NCBI GenBank assembly: GCA_030704615.1
Contig: CM060734.1
Location: 3,348,001-3,412,000, forward strand
Reading direction: 5' to 3'
DNA: 64,000 nt
Origin: Takakia lepidozioides
Lineage: Eukaryota; Streptophyta; Takakiopsida; Takakiales; Takakiaceae
Below, piece by piece: positions 12,071-23,079 of this stretch. Numbering within the stretch: position 1 is the stretch's first letter; every line of letters begins with the position of its first letter. The position numbers and the translations under genes were made by a program. The notes below the pieces were generated by a model. It was not told the origin of the DNA, searched no databases, and saw only the letters and a list, made by a program, of their open reading frames with translations.

Positions 12071-12156
12071 CTGTTGAAGGAAATTAGAAATGTCACTCAT
12101 TGTGGAGAATGTCCAAGCACAAAACAGAACAATTGTCAAGTACAGAAATGTGTTAC
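12071..12156 (-). other. Probable intron in gene A
   Basis: On the minus strand the sequence reads AGATAG|GTAACA at 12156 and TTCCTTCAACAG|GACATG at 12071. The pyrimidine-rich acceptor and the continued homology on both sides (MULE-like TTNMAES just downstream) support it. Confidence 0.6.
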
Positions 12157-12225
12157 CTATCTCATGTAGTCTCCAAACTGGTGGAATCTATAGTGCCACC
12201 ACGCAAGCCACGTTTGCAGTTCTGG

Positions 12226-13410
12226 CTAATCTTTCACATCCACTGCCCCTGAAGACACCCACCAGGCGCGTATGGTTGCAAACTTGGTCTCTGCCTCGTC
12301 GATGGAATTCGCATTTTTCCACGCAAGGCACATACTGATATGATCCTGCCGGTGGCGTGACACCACGAAATTTTTCGTGTTTTGCGTCAAACTCTGCATG
12401 AAGTGGAACCCGCAAGATCTCTCCTTACCTTCCATTGGAGTCTTTGGGTCGTCCCAATATACCCTCCTAACTGCAGCCCAGTTCGCCTGGGCATTGTCAG
12501 CCATGAAGCCCCTAAAATCGGGAGGGGGCAACTTCGCTCTCGCCATTTGCTCATTAATTCCGCGCCACATATGCAACTCCGAATCTGTGTCTTCTCTTTT
12601 CATTTTGCAGATAGCAATGGTCATCAACTTTCTGCAATATGGGTCGTATACATGTGCCCCCATTGTCACCCAATCGTGGTTGGTAATTCGCCGGATGTGG
12701 TCGAACATGACCCAACAATTTGAGAGGTCTCCACTGGTCATCCGCTTCACCAAATCGACGCCACTCCCCGGTCCGCACGTTGACATCTTAAATATGAAGC
12801 ACCTGTCTGTCTCTGAGCCTTGACCAAGAAAGAAGCTGCCTTGGATGAAGTCATAGCTGCATGTGCGCTTCACTTCCAAGATGGAGTGCATGTCTGATCC
12901 TCTTCCGATTAGTTTCTTGTAGCCAACAATGTGGTTCCTGACATTGGGGCTGCACACATGGGAGACAGCTTCCAGCAGCTCCTTCATGTCCCCCTCGCCC
13001 AGCTTCTCTCTTGTGCTTCCGTCCTCCGACATTATTCTGCCAATTGCAATTCTATGTGCGGATGCAAGCTGTATCTGCTTTGGTTTTGCTCCCGGCCTGA
13101 ACCTCACCTCCTCCTTGATAATATCGTGGGCTTGTTGAAAAGCGACTTTGCAATTGCCTCTGGCAACGGGGTGGTCATGCTTTCCGATGTGAATGCATGC
13201 TCTGGTGCACGCTAGGCCGACTGTCCCGACGTAGTACTGCTTGGCATTGCACACTGCCATGCACGTAGGGGCTGCGTTGCAATGGGCACACTTGAACGTC
13301 CCTGCAGGAACTCTACCTTGAGGCCAAAATGGGGTCGACAAATTGCCAATCCAGTCAGTCTCATTCCGGGTGCCTTTGCTCGTGTAATGGTAACATGTGC
13401 TTGAGAACAT
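12226..13410 (-). CDS. Gene A core exon: zinc finger and DDE-like catalytic region
   Basis: The longest open part of gene A, 394 codons. It starts in the zinc-finger region (FKCAHC, CMAVC, then CTRACIHIGKHDHPV, about residues 40-80). A 90-residue helix-rich stretch follows, then the core: WVMFDH (candidate first Asp), VYDPYCRKLMTIAICKM, FMADNAQANW (candidate second Asp) and CGFHFMQSL. The acidic third residue is probably in the following helical part (DEAETKF). It ends at a TAG (12226-12228), beyond which clear coding sequence (QTWLAWWHYRF) continues. MULE-like transposase is the best fit; a KDZ-type relative is an alternative. Confidence 0.6.
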   Translation of the reverse strand: MFSSTCYHYTSKGTRNETDWIGNLSTPFWPQGRVPAGTFKCAHCNAAPTCMAVCNAKQYYVGTVGLACTRACIHIGKHDHPVARGNCKVAFQQAHDIIKEEVRFRPGAKPKQIQLASAHRIAIGRIMSEDGSTREKLGEGDMKELLEAVSHVCSPNVRNHIVGYKKLIGRGSDMHSILEVKRTCSYDFIQGSFFLGQGSETDRCFIFKMSTCGPGSGVDLVKRMTSGDLSNCWVMFDHIRRITNHDWVTMGAHVYDPYCRKLMTIAICKMKREDTDSELHMWRGINEQMARAKLPPPDFRGFMADNAQANWAAVRRVYWDDPKTPMEGKERSCGFHFMQSLTQNTKNFVVSRHRQDHISMCLAWKNANSIDEAETKFATIRAWWVSSGAVDVKD

Positions 13411-14519
13411 TTAAGATGCCCAGCACACAATACATATCTCACTCGAACTCCATTACCCAGGTTGGACGATGAAGTTTTGGTGACACACCAAGGGTGGCCG
13501 TCATGTTTCCTGTTCATTCCTGCCAGCATGCCGTCTGGGCCTGCGCCTGCCGGCACTGCAGGGAACTCGTAGATAGCATTCCCATCCACAACTTCAGGCA
13601 AAGTTTTCACAGAATGGATTGGAGTTTTGTCGTAATCAAGCCTAAGAAGGTCACTGGAGTGGGAACCCGTTGTCTTCATCCTCCGCAATATGTCGATTAC
13701 TGAGCGGACGGAAGTTGAGTCGGAGGGTGTGTGCTCATTGTTTGCCGACTTCTGAACACTCCTAGTGACGGACGACTTCGAAACATACGATGGAAGGACC
13801 ATACAGTCTTCATCGTCACTGGATAAGTCGTGGACGACTGTTTCCCTGTTTTCCTGGATTTCCCTTTTCACATGTTTGGGCTTCTCTGCTTGTGAAGAGG
13901 TGCCCACATCCTTCATGGCAGACTTCACATCTTGCACGCCAGACCCTCTTGTGGAAGGAGGATCAACCAAGTTCCAGCGTGGGAACTTTTTAGGCACGAT
14001 TTCACAATTGCACTGTACTGGATGGATTCAGAAGCTGGGAGCCGCCACTCTTTGCCTTTTCCGAAATTTGCATGCAGAATGACGACATTTTCCAGAAAAT
14101 TTCCATAAGCATCCTTCGTCTCCTCTTCCAAAAACACCGTTCCAGGGCGGAGCCCGAACTTCACACACAAGTACTGCTCAGTGACAATCGCAAATCCTTG
14201 GTCGCAGGGTATTTTAGCTTTCAGAGAATCAGGATGGAAGTACACATTTACCCAAACACGAGAGTCCATGTTGAAGACGGGACCTCTCGGTACGCTCCGC
14301 AGCGAAGTCCTGCAATGAGAAGAGGGTGTCCTACCTAATACCACAATGATTTTCTGGAGGATTCTGTATCCAACAGGATGGGTGATCAGTGCACGTATGG
14401 ATGAAGGTGTGTAACGTACGTTACAAAAACGGACGACAACAACAAGTTCACATCGGATATTTGGTGCCTGAATTGTGATGTACCACCACTTGGGCTACAA
14501 TAAATCTGGCCTTCCCATG

Positions 14520-16186
14520 AATTTCGGCACCGAAATCTGGATGAAAGTCTCTGTCATGTAACAGATTTGGAAGCCAGGGGATGAATTCCGGCGACAGAAA
14601 TCGTAATTTGTTCACCTCATGAAACTGAGCAAGCACCCAACGGATGGATTTCGGTGCCGAAATTCGGATGAACAACTTCTTCATGAAATTGTTTCTGCAC
14701 GTAAGGGTTGAATTTGCATGCCGAAATACGGATGAATGTGTTCGTGATTCACCACGTGTCCGGATTTCGGTGCCGACATCCGAATGACACTAATCCTGAA
14801 TAGGCAGAATGGATGAATTTCGAAGCCGAAATTCATTCTTCTTCTCCTTTTCCGACTCTAATTCTGCTGTCCTGCGGATGGATTTCGACGCCGAAATTCA
14901 TCCGAAGTCCTACCTTCTTTTCTTTTTCCTTGCGACAGATGAATTTCGGCGCCGAATTTCATCCAAGTCGGACCTTCTAATTTTCTTTTTTCTTCGCGAG
15001 CAATGTATTTCAGAGCCGAAATTCATCCAAGTCCTCCCTTCTAATTTTCTTTTTTCTTCGCGAGCAATGAAATTCGGCGCCGAAATCCATCCAAGTCCTC
15101 CCTTCTAATTTTATTTTTTCTTCGCAAGCAATGAATTTCGGCGCCGAAATTCATCCGAAGTCATCCCTCCAAATTCTTTTAAGGGTTTGAGCGCTGGATT
15201 TCGGCGCCGAAATTCATCCAATGCCTCCCTCCAATATTTATTTCTCTTTGAAATGGATGAATTTTGGCGCCAAAATTCATCCTTACCGTCTGCAATGAGT
15301 AACTGTAATATTACATTTTCTATGCGACGGATGAATTTCGGCGCTGAAATTCGTCCGAACCCGACACTTACTTCTTGCTTCTGGATGATGTAATGTTCTG
15401 AAATTCGTTGGAGATAATCCATTCCGACGAAGATAACACGAATATTCTGCATTTAATGGAGAAATCGGCACATTCAACCCCTTCTGTCTTACAAAAGGCC
15501 GTTATCCAATGTCGAAAGGGGATATTTTTTCATGTTGGGGGAAAATTAATTGCATTTTAGCCGTTGTTTTCATTTGAAACTGACAGTATCCATTAAGTGG
15601 TCTTTTTTCGCACGGGACGTTGCCGCACATAAAGTATAATTTCGGCGCCGAAATTATAGTTAAATGTCCAGACATGGCAAGTCCAACAGGCATGGACAGC
15701 ATCCGTGAGGGGCAATGATGGCGGCAAAGCGTAGCATGGTGCCGATTTAGTCTTCGCGCTGGATGAATTTCGGCGCCAAAATATGGATGATTTCACCTCG
15801 TCTACTCACGGACGGAGATATTCGTAATGAATTTCGGCGCCGAAATATGGATGGAATGTGCCCAAGTGCAGCCGTCTCCACTGTCCCGGAATTAATTCCG
15901 GCTCCGATATCCGACTGACAGGTTTGCTCATGATGGATGAGGACTGGGGAAGCGATGAATTGCGGCGCCGAAATTCATGAGTTTGTGCATGGAAGCACTT
16001 GAATAGGATGAATTTCGGCACCGAAATTCATCCGTCCGCTGATGAAACGTTACGACCTCACTGTTGAATGTCATAGGCAGGGGATTTTCATGGCGGTTGG
16101 GTTTCGTGATGTGCGGATATTTCATTCAATGTCGGCTGCTCCGGGAACAACATCCGGTGAACGGAACGGTATTTCGGTGCCGCAAT
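14520..16186. repeat. Phased palindrome array between genes A and B, core TTTCGGCGCCGAAA
   Basis: About 21 copies of ATTTCGGCGCCGAAAT or close variants, often extended to GGATGAATTT on the left and AAATTCATCC on the right. Dyad centres by hand: 14528, 14592, 14655, 14719, 14771, 14824, 14889, 14950, 15014, 15078, 15142, 15205, 15268, 15342, 15646, 15774, 15838, 15902, 15966, 16019, 16178. Spacings are 64, 63, 64, 52, 53, 65, 61, 64, 64, 64, 63, 63, 74, 304, 128, 64, 64, 64, 53 and 159. Most are close to whole multiples of a helical turn. Some spacers are tandem duplicates (TTCTTCGCGAGCAATG units at 14990-15130), others differ. The array fills the divergent promoter region of genes A and B. 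Confidence 0.9.
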
Positions 16187-17086
16187 TCGGATAAAGCGTC
16201 TTGTACTGGTGGCTTGAACAGGCACGCGTCGTGTTCCAGTCTGAATGAACGTGTCAGGGGTCGCAATCTCTTCATCACCCATACGGCAGAAAGTGGTGGA
16301 CGGTGGCAACACTTTCGGAGACGTGGCTGCTTACGCATCTGCTCGTGCATAGTGGTTGCATGTTCCACCGCTTCGCTCTCTCGCTCCTTGCCCTTCTGCA
16401 GTGACATTCTCCTGCGTTTCCTCTCCTTATGCAGCATAGTGATAGCATAGAGTTTGTGGAAGGTCAGGCGACTCCGACAAAGAGGAGGACGCGGGATTTT
16501 GGGAAGCCGCCACGACACGACTAAAGCTCCGTCTCATGCAGGAAATGCAGACTCGTTATCCGGAGACTCGGATCGCCCACCAGTGAGAGATTCGTGCTTC
16601 GCGGATGTGAAGCACTCCATACGCACTATTCCTTTTACACCTTTTTTTTGGCCTGCAGTGTCTCATGTTTTCCTGTTTGTTTGACATGGGAGCTGGGGAG
16701 GGATCGCAGGGGGGCGAGGCAACACAGTCAACTTTGGATACTCCTGCCCGGGTGCTGCGCTCGCAAGGTGGAAGTGCATCGAGGCAGGCGAGTCCTCATT
16801 CAACACCTCAGATATCGCCTCAGAAAAGCCCACCTAGAGTTCGGAAGCCGAGGAAGCAGAAGGAGCCCATGGCTTCACCAGTAAACCACTAGGGAGACTG
16901 GAAGCGGAGATATTGGGTTTGCAGGCAGTTTCAGAAAACACGGATGCGGTGGAGGCCGCTGGAGATGTCGGAGTCGGATCTGCAGAAGGGCGGCCCATTG
17001 AGCTGACAGAAGCAGAGGACGACAACGTGGTGCGACTTGACGACGATCAGAACCTGCTGGAGCTTGCGGAGGAGCAAAACCTCTAG

Positions 17087-17694
17087 GACAGTAGACAGGC
17101 TGGTGAGAGGGGTGAGGGAAGTGAGAGAGGTGCTGGAAGTAAGAAACTGGTGGCGGGTATGCTCATGAGCGCACGAGACATGAACATAGCAGCAAACAGG
17201 TTGCTGGCAGAGACTCATAGCAACATAGGCCGCGTTTTGGGCTCCATGGTGTATCTGGAGAACCTCAAAGTTCCTTTGTGTCGCATGGTTAGCCTTCCAG
17301 TTGTAAGGCAAGCACTGCCAGGGGACATCGATCGACTGAAGCACAACTTCAGAGAGGGGTATAGACGGGGGTCGGCAGCATTCTACGTTTCCATTGAGAA
17401 TGACCAGGGTGTCACAAGGGGCCCCACTGCAGAGGAGCTTCAGAATTGGAGCCCCCACTGGCACACTGTAAATGCCGAGTTTGAAGCCTCTCTGAAGACT
17501 AATCCCACATTTGCACACATGGAAGGGAAGATGGTCTTCGTCTGGGACGGGAACCACAGGATGCTTGCCTGGACAGAGTACATTGCTGAAATGCATCCGC
17601 AAGATATCAGTTGGCATTACATGGTGGACATTGTCGTGAAGGTGGACGTCAGGGACAGAGGACTGCTAAAGGGTGCCATGGCGGATATAAATCT
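17087..17694 (+). CDS. Gene B exon encoding the ParB/Srx-like domain
   Basis: An open segment of about 200 codons after the TAG at 17084. It has the layout of ParB N-terminal domains: LPVVRQALPGDIDRL, then GYRRGSAAFYVSIEND, then VFVWDGNHRMLAWTEYIA, where DGNHR is the superfamily signature, then HPQDISWHYMV and DRGLLKGAMADIN. Three other copies in the window keep it: the H fragment at 36507-36657 (MPVVRPPLSHDI, FYVSLKD), the D copy on the minus strand near 49830-50260 (VWDGNHRLLAW), and the acceptor-side exons that follow. ParB/Srx family proteins bind nucleotide and often act on DNA. Whether this one binds the neighbouring palindromes is inference. No separate DNA-binding HTH was recognised. 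Confidence 0.6.
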
Positions 17695-19125
17695 GTAAGT
17701 ATACAACTACATCCTTGTGTACTGCCTATTGCGACGCCAAAATAGACAATGTTCTTGACTGTCATGCACTCTATGAACTGGAAATTGGATTGTTGTGCCG
17801 AAATCATATTTTCATGTTGTTGTTTTTTTCTCAATGGCAGGGTAACAGAGAGGGCCTTGCACGTGGAAACTCATCTGGCACATACGCTCTACAGAGTGCA
17901 AGAAGTGGGAACAGCACCGCTAAAGGACTTCCAAAATCCCTCGATCCCGAAGCTATACAGGAAGTCCCTTTGCGAAAGCAGATCGCACCTGGTACCGTCC
18001 AACACTGGACGCCATGGTAGAGATCCTCTATTCGGTGAGGTTCATCTCAAATTTCCCGATTTAATGCTATTGTTGCAGGGATCCGTGGCCTGATGTATCC
18101 GCTGGGTGTGGAATGCAGACGAACATCAGGGATGACTTGGCCTATGCCAAAAGGCAGTTCTTTGAGAATGATGCCCCCAACAAGGCGGACGCGTCGATAG
18201 AGAGTCACATTGTGCAGGCAGGGAGGCAATCACGGACCAAGTACAGGTCCAAACTTGTAAGCAAGTTGCAATCGCTGACCCTGGTCTTGGTGCCGAGTTC
18301 CTGGTGGAGATAGGATTGCATTACTCCAGACCCATGAAACCGGAAATGTCCATGGAGAAACTTCATCACATTGCAGTGTCTTGTGTTGAGCCGGCGGAGA
18401 AGGTAAGCATGTGTTTGTTCTTGTTTTGTGTCTTCTCGCGATTGTCATGATGAAGTTCTTGTCTGACCGATGTTAGGCCATGCAGACGAGGTGGCTGCGA
18501 ATCTGGAACGGCCATACAAACACGAAGCTGTTGTACCACTTTCCCATCGAGCCAATAGACAACAAAATGAACGACTGGCTCAATGTGATGACTTGGTGGC
18601 ATCAGGTATAATTTCCTCCTCTTCTGTGTGTTGGACATCATCGCAATTTCAAAATCATGAATATTTTGGAAACCTACAATGCTGCAGGTACTGACCCATG
18701 CCCACGAGCAATTGGATTGCAACACCACCACTTTCAAGTTACAGATTGACTAGACGAAGCCTGAGACAATGGAGAACTACGTGCAGTCGTGGCGAGGGCG
18801 CTTCGCAAACCTCTTTTTCAGAGAAATTGCAAAGGCAAGACGCAGCGTATACATCGAAGAGCAGGAGGGTGCCGACAAAGCGGCAATGCGTGTCCTGTTC
18901 AGGTAATCTGCTGCCAATGCATCCCCCTATTTGCAGTTTTGATGATTTAGCTAAGCAGCGGTGGATATTGCGGCGCCAAAATATACCTCTGCAAGATGTG
19001 AGTGCTGGGTAATTGGGGCACGGTCCACTGCATATTTTGGTTGTGAAATACCTTGTGCATTGAGAACTTCCTCTTGCATGATGCATCAGTAGAATGATTT
19101 ATGCTAAACTACCTCGTGATTGCAG

Positions 19126-20261
19126 GTACATAAACTTTGCACTCATTCCGTCCGGAGCCATTCAAAGGGTTCCACCATTCTTCCTGGCGTGGAGGACACC
19201 TGGAGGTCGTGGTACAATGTACAGAAGTAATGGCGAAGGAGTGGCATGCCGAGCATTTAGTAGACTGTCCCTGGTATGTGAATCTCCCAAGTGGCACCGT
19301 TGACCTCTCGGAGGTTAACTTGAAGAAGGAAGCAAATGCCAGGGCTATGAAGGCGCAATCGGATCCCCAACCAAAGGAGGCGGAAAGACTGAAAGCAGAG
19401 GAGGCAGCCAAGCAGAAAGCACTGAGAAAGTCAGCCAAGGCGGCAGCGTTGGCGAAGGAGCAGATGGAGAAGCAGGCAGCTGAGCAACCCAAGGACAGGA
19501 AGAAAAGAACGTGCAAACAGGGGCAAGAGACGAAGACCCCCACACCCAAGAAGAAGAAGCAGCAACATAGTCAGCCAGATGACGAGGATTCCGACGACGA
19601 TTTCCAGCAGGATAACACCCAGGGGGCCACACCTCGTCCGAAAATTCACAAGGGCCAGCGCTCCGGGGGTTCGTCTGCGAAGAGATCATTATGCGAGGAT
19701 GCACCTGGCAGACCCTACAGTGTTGTGCTCATTGCGGGCAGGGAAGTCCTCAAAACACCCACAATTGTGGAGTGTGTTAATGAAAAATTCCTAACTGCTC
19801 TGACCAGAAGGGCTGGAGATAACGAGATTGAGGAAGGCGATTGAGGCCCCCCAGGGGAAGGGGAAGAGGAAGGCCACTGGCAATGATATGGAGGACACTC
19901 CTGGCTACACAAAGATGATGGAGTATTTTGTGGCGATGAGCCACGGCAAAAAGAGCACAGTCGGGGGCAGGGCGGTGAATGAAAGCCTCCTCGACATGAT
20001 CTTGTGGATATCCGGATGGGCAGGAGATACTGGGCTGGGCTCACTACCCTAGTGGAACAAGTACGACGAAAGATACTGAGCCACACATTCGGGTTCGCAG
20101 CCAACATTGTGGACGACGCTGGCGGTGTTGTTGTGCTAGGAGCCGATGGAGAAGTCACTGAGAATGATATCAAAGTATGGACGGGGAGAAGTGCAGCACC
20201 ACCTGAAAAAGATCTGGACTTGCATATCAACATGCAGGGTCTTCTAAACGATGGCCAGAAG
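19126..20261 (+). pseudogene. Gene B exon: W-P segment, charged linker and methyltransferase motif IV region
   Basis: Begins at an acceptor (TTGCAG|GTACAT). It encodes PPFFLAWRTPGG, then after a 1-nt loss near 19222 KEWHAEHLVDCPWYVNLP, a long Lys/Glu linker ending in KKKKQQHSQPDDEDSDDDF, then TPTIVECVNEKFLTAL. After another shift near 19830 comes MEDTPGYTKMMEYF and a decayed segment matching the DMILLDIPDG and GGCVVVLATRGK region of copy C. In permuted (beta-class) DNA aminomethyltransferases the DPPY-like motif precedes motif I; the order here fits, but the motif itself is damaged. Confidence 0.5.
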
Positions 20262-21734
20262 GTGTATGTGTGTGTTCTCCTCTGCTATGCCAATTTCGCG
20301 CGCCGAAATTGCCCATGTACGTTGTAGGCCACCTCTGACGTTTCATTCCTTCTTTGCAGACTCTTATCTTTTAGGCATTTACTTCGTGAAGTGAGAGGAA
20401 CATTCGAAATTCAAATTACGTCAAGCAGAAGACTTGTTGATTCCACAGTTGATCCATCGGAATATAACGTCCTCTTCAACCATGTGGGAGAGAAGGACAT
20501 GCTTTGTGTTGTCGGGCAAGCCGTGGAGGTATGGCAGGACCAGGAGTCCAGCATCATCCAGACGCTCATGGAAAAGTGTACGGATGTTGAAGGCAGGGTC
20601 CTCGACATCACTGCAAATACAGGTGAGAGCGTTAAGTGATTGCGGCACCGAAATTGACACCATTTCCGATTGTGTATGTTTGCTTGTGCGAGGAAGCGAC
20701 TCATTCTTGAGTTTGGCTGTGTTGTGTCGTATGAATTCGCAGGTGCCGTATGTGGGCGGGAAAGATGTCCAACGATTTGATTTGTGTCTCATTTGAGGGG
20801 GATACGGCCTTGTACGGCCTTGTACGATTTCAATTTGGCGGGCCTACAGCGTCTGCCTCCGACTGAGGATCCAAAAACGCAGAGAGGACGTGGAAGGGGA
20901 GGAGGAAGAGGAAGAGGAGGAAGTCCAGGAAATTTGTACGATGCAGGGGCACCCGAAGCCGCTTCCTCCAATGCCTGTCTTCGAGTGAGTTGCACCATAG
21001 TAAGTGTATTGGTTTCGGTTGTAGGGACCATGCAACCTGCCGATGATTACCTGTTTGAATGCTCTAATGTGCTTCATTCTATGTTTGTGCGTACACTCAG
21101 CCTTGCAGAGTCATCCGACGAGGAAATGCTGGGAGACTTGCCCGAATCGGACCCTGTGCAGAGGAGGAGACAGAATCGCATCGGCCATTCTTTGCCAAAA
21201 AATCGTTTCTCGCGAGTCCCCAGAAGCCCTTTTTTCTTCCAGCCTATGCAGACACGGCTACCAGAGAAGCCATCAGGAAGGAGGATAGGCCTACTCGGTT
21301 TGAGCAATTGATATTCGGGAAATGAGCACAGAATTATAATGAGGCGTGAGGCCAAACATAGAATTGTGAAAGGCAGAGTAGGCAAGTTCGTCATAGAATC
21401 CGCATCTGAGAGCGAGGGGGATGATGAGGACAGTTCCGCACCCAGGTGGACAGTTCCGGCTGGTGAGGATGGTATTTTTGAGGGGAGGGCTTCTCAGAGT
21501 AACAGTGGTAGCGGCAGCAGGGTAGGTCGGAGGCAGGTGGAAGGCAGCCATCCTTGCATGAGGCCGGGGATGCATCGGACAGTGATCGCGGATCCTCACC
21601 ATAGCAAAGTCTCATTTGGATCCTTTTGTTGTACAGTTCTGAAACACTTAATGAAAATATTGACGATTTCAAAAATCATTGTGTTCAGACTGCATGTCCG
21701 ATTCCCTACATTTCTTCCGGCAACCTAAATGTAT

Positions 21735-21740
21735 AATAAA
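21735..21740 (+). promoter_or_regulatory. Possible polyadenylation signal of gene B
   Basis: AATAAA about 130 bp after the likely gene B stop. Position is plausible; such hexamers are common by chance. Confidence 0.3.
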
Positions 21741-21849
21741 AGCAGAAGAGACGCAAACTTAAGTAAAGAACCCTACAAGTAAATTATGCACACCAGCGAG
21801 CCGGGAACTTGAAGCCATGAAAACCCTGCTGTTTCTAACATTCCTATTG

Positions 21850-22135
21850 GGAATTTCTGCGCCGAAATAGCCCAGTGTGCGCCTTCATAATATGGGCCTT
21901 ATAAAATTCCACAAATGAATTACTGCACCAAAATATCACGATGGAAGCCTTCAGCACAAGGCACTTCAGCACATTCCACTAGGGTATTTCGGCGCCGAAA
22001 TAGCCCGCTCTACGCCATAAAATACCGCAGTATATCACATTTTAAGAGGAGATTTCGGCGCCGAAATACCCCGGTGGATGTCTTCAAAACACCACTTTAG
22101 CACACCGCTCTTGGGAATTTCGGCGGCGAAATACC
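21850..22135. repeat. Palindrome array downstream of gene B, same core as 14520-16186
   Basis: Five TTTCGGCGCCGAAA-type dyads, some degenerate, centred at about 21860, 21926, 21993, 22059 and 22124, a steady 65-67 bp apart. Isolated copies of the same palindrome occur inside gene B introns near 17735, 17796, 18974, 20301 and 20646. Confidence 0.85.
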
Positions 22136-23079
22136 AAGGTCGGTGGTTTTAGGACGGCGGTGGTTTTAGCACAATTTCTACCCGTAATGTCGTGGCACCT
22201 TCTCTGTCGGGCACCTTCTCTGTCAAGCCCCTTCTAGCCCCACTCATTTTTTATCACCTGTGTGGGTAGCCGTTGCTGGCCAATGGGGGCACGTATTGCC
22301 GTTGCCCCAAAGAAGATCACCTGAGAAGGTTTTCCACATTGGGTTTTCAATGTTTGCATCTCCGTGTTTAAAAACAACAGTGATTACTTGTCCCTCTCCA
22401 TTCCCGGTGGGAGCACACTTCCTCAATGCCGCCCTGTGTAAGTGCCTTCTGCATTCGACGGAGCGGGATTGGAGGATCGTGATTGCGTGAGCCTGTGATG
22501 GGAGACATTATGGTGGAGTTGGACTTCAGTGAAGGTACACGCAGGGTGACGAGTTTCCGAGCACTTCTGTGGGATTCTCTTTGGGTGAGGCCTGCCAGTG
22601 GACAACAGTGGATACTTGTTGTGCGAGATAGACATGGAAGACGGAGTGTTCGTCTCTTCATCATGAGATGTTGTTGCGTCGAGTTCTGGAGGTCTTACTA
22701 CCATAACTATACTGCACCTCCAAAGTATTTGCTCCCGGATAGGGCTCTTGAGTTGCTCACTCGCTCTTCTAGCTCATAATATCATCATTCAGAAGTCATT
22801 TAGATGCTCTATGTTTATTTCAGGTACCATCGAGGATGCCTTACTCTCCATGCCCAATCAACCAACATATTTTTGCTGGAGAGGATCATACCTTATGAGG
22901 GATTTGTTGCTCCATATTATTGTTATGGAGGTATAGGGGGCTGATACCCCATGGCTTTGCCAGACCTCTGCAAAAGCCATTAAAGGTGTTAGAACATCAA
23001 AGTGAGAAGACTGGAAAATGACAAGTGAGAGGTAGATAGTGTGTACAGAAACCACTAAGTACACTGGGCAAAAAACAGA
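22136..23079. other. Unrecognised stretch with a 94-aa ORF
   Basis: Holds an ORF at 22498-22779 (plus strand, MGDIMVELDFSEGTRRV start) with no motif I know, and minus-strand shadows. I cannot tell whether it is coding. Confidence 0.3.

Larger units (their letters stand above)
11159..14269 (-). pseudogene. Gene A: zinc-finger DDE transposase, MULE-like (broken)
   Basis: A multi-part gene on the minus strand. The start at 14269 is chosen because it aligns with the start of the related protein at 63288. Order: an N-terminal domain (FGLRPGTVFLEEE, 14269 to about 14005); an acidic linker with a Ser-Asp-rich patch; a conserved DILRRMKTTG-LLRLDYDKTP segment; a Cys/His region with CIHIGKHDHPV (WRKY-GCM1/FLYWCH style); a DDE-like core with FMADNAQANW and CGFHFMQSL; then TTNMAESVHSSWR, typical of MULE transposases. 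Defects: apparent 1-nt frameshifts near 14000 and 13405 and in-frame TAGs at 12226-12228 and 12157-12159. An intron at 12071-12156 has GT-AG ends, and the second TAG abuts its donor, where CAG|GT would be expected. Gene B starts about 2.4 kb away, divergently. Confidence 0.65.
16686..21604 (+). pseudogene. Gene B: ParB-like domain plus DNA-methyltransferase-like protein (broken)
   Basis: A gene of about nine exons, read by homology to the copies at 26115-28475, 34740-36657 and 50333-45053. Order: basic/acidic N-terminus (from ATG 16686); ParB-like domain with FVWDGNHRMLAW (to 17694); helical middle region (17841-18902); a W-P-rich segment with CPWYVNLP; a Lys-rich, Asp-Glu-rich linker; a degenerate motif-IV region (near 20000); motif I-like VLDITANTG ending at 20622; motif II-like VSFEGDTALY (about 20780); an acidic tail ending at 21602-21604. 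Introns with GT-AG ends: 17695-17840, 18035-18078, 18403-18476, 18606-18687, 18903-19125, 20262-20359, 20623-20742 and 20985-21100. Frameshifts occur near 16880, 18250, 19222, 19830 and 20010. In-frame TAGs lie at 17084, 18751 and 20050. Confidence 0.6.

Noticed and set aside
14520-16186. Regularly spaced palindromic repeats resembling a CRISPR array
   Set aside because: The host is eukaryotic, repeats vary, spacers are partly duplicated and there are no cas genes; step sizes change by about one helical turn, unlike CRISPR.
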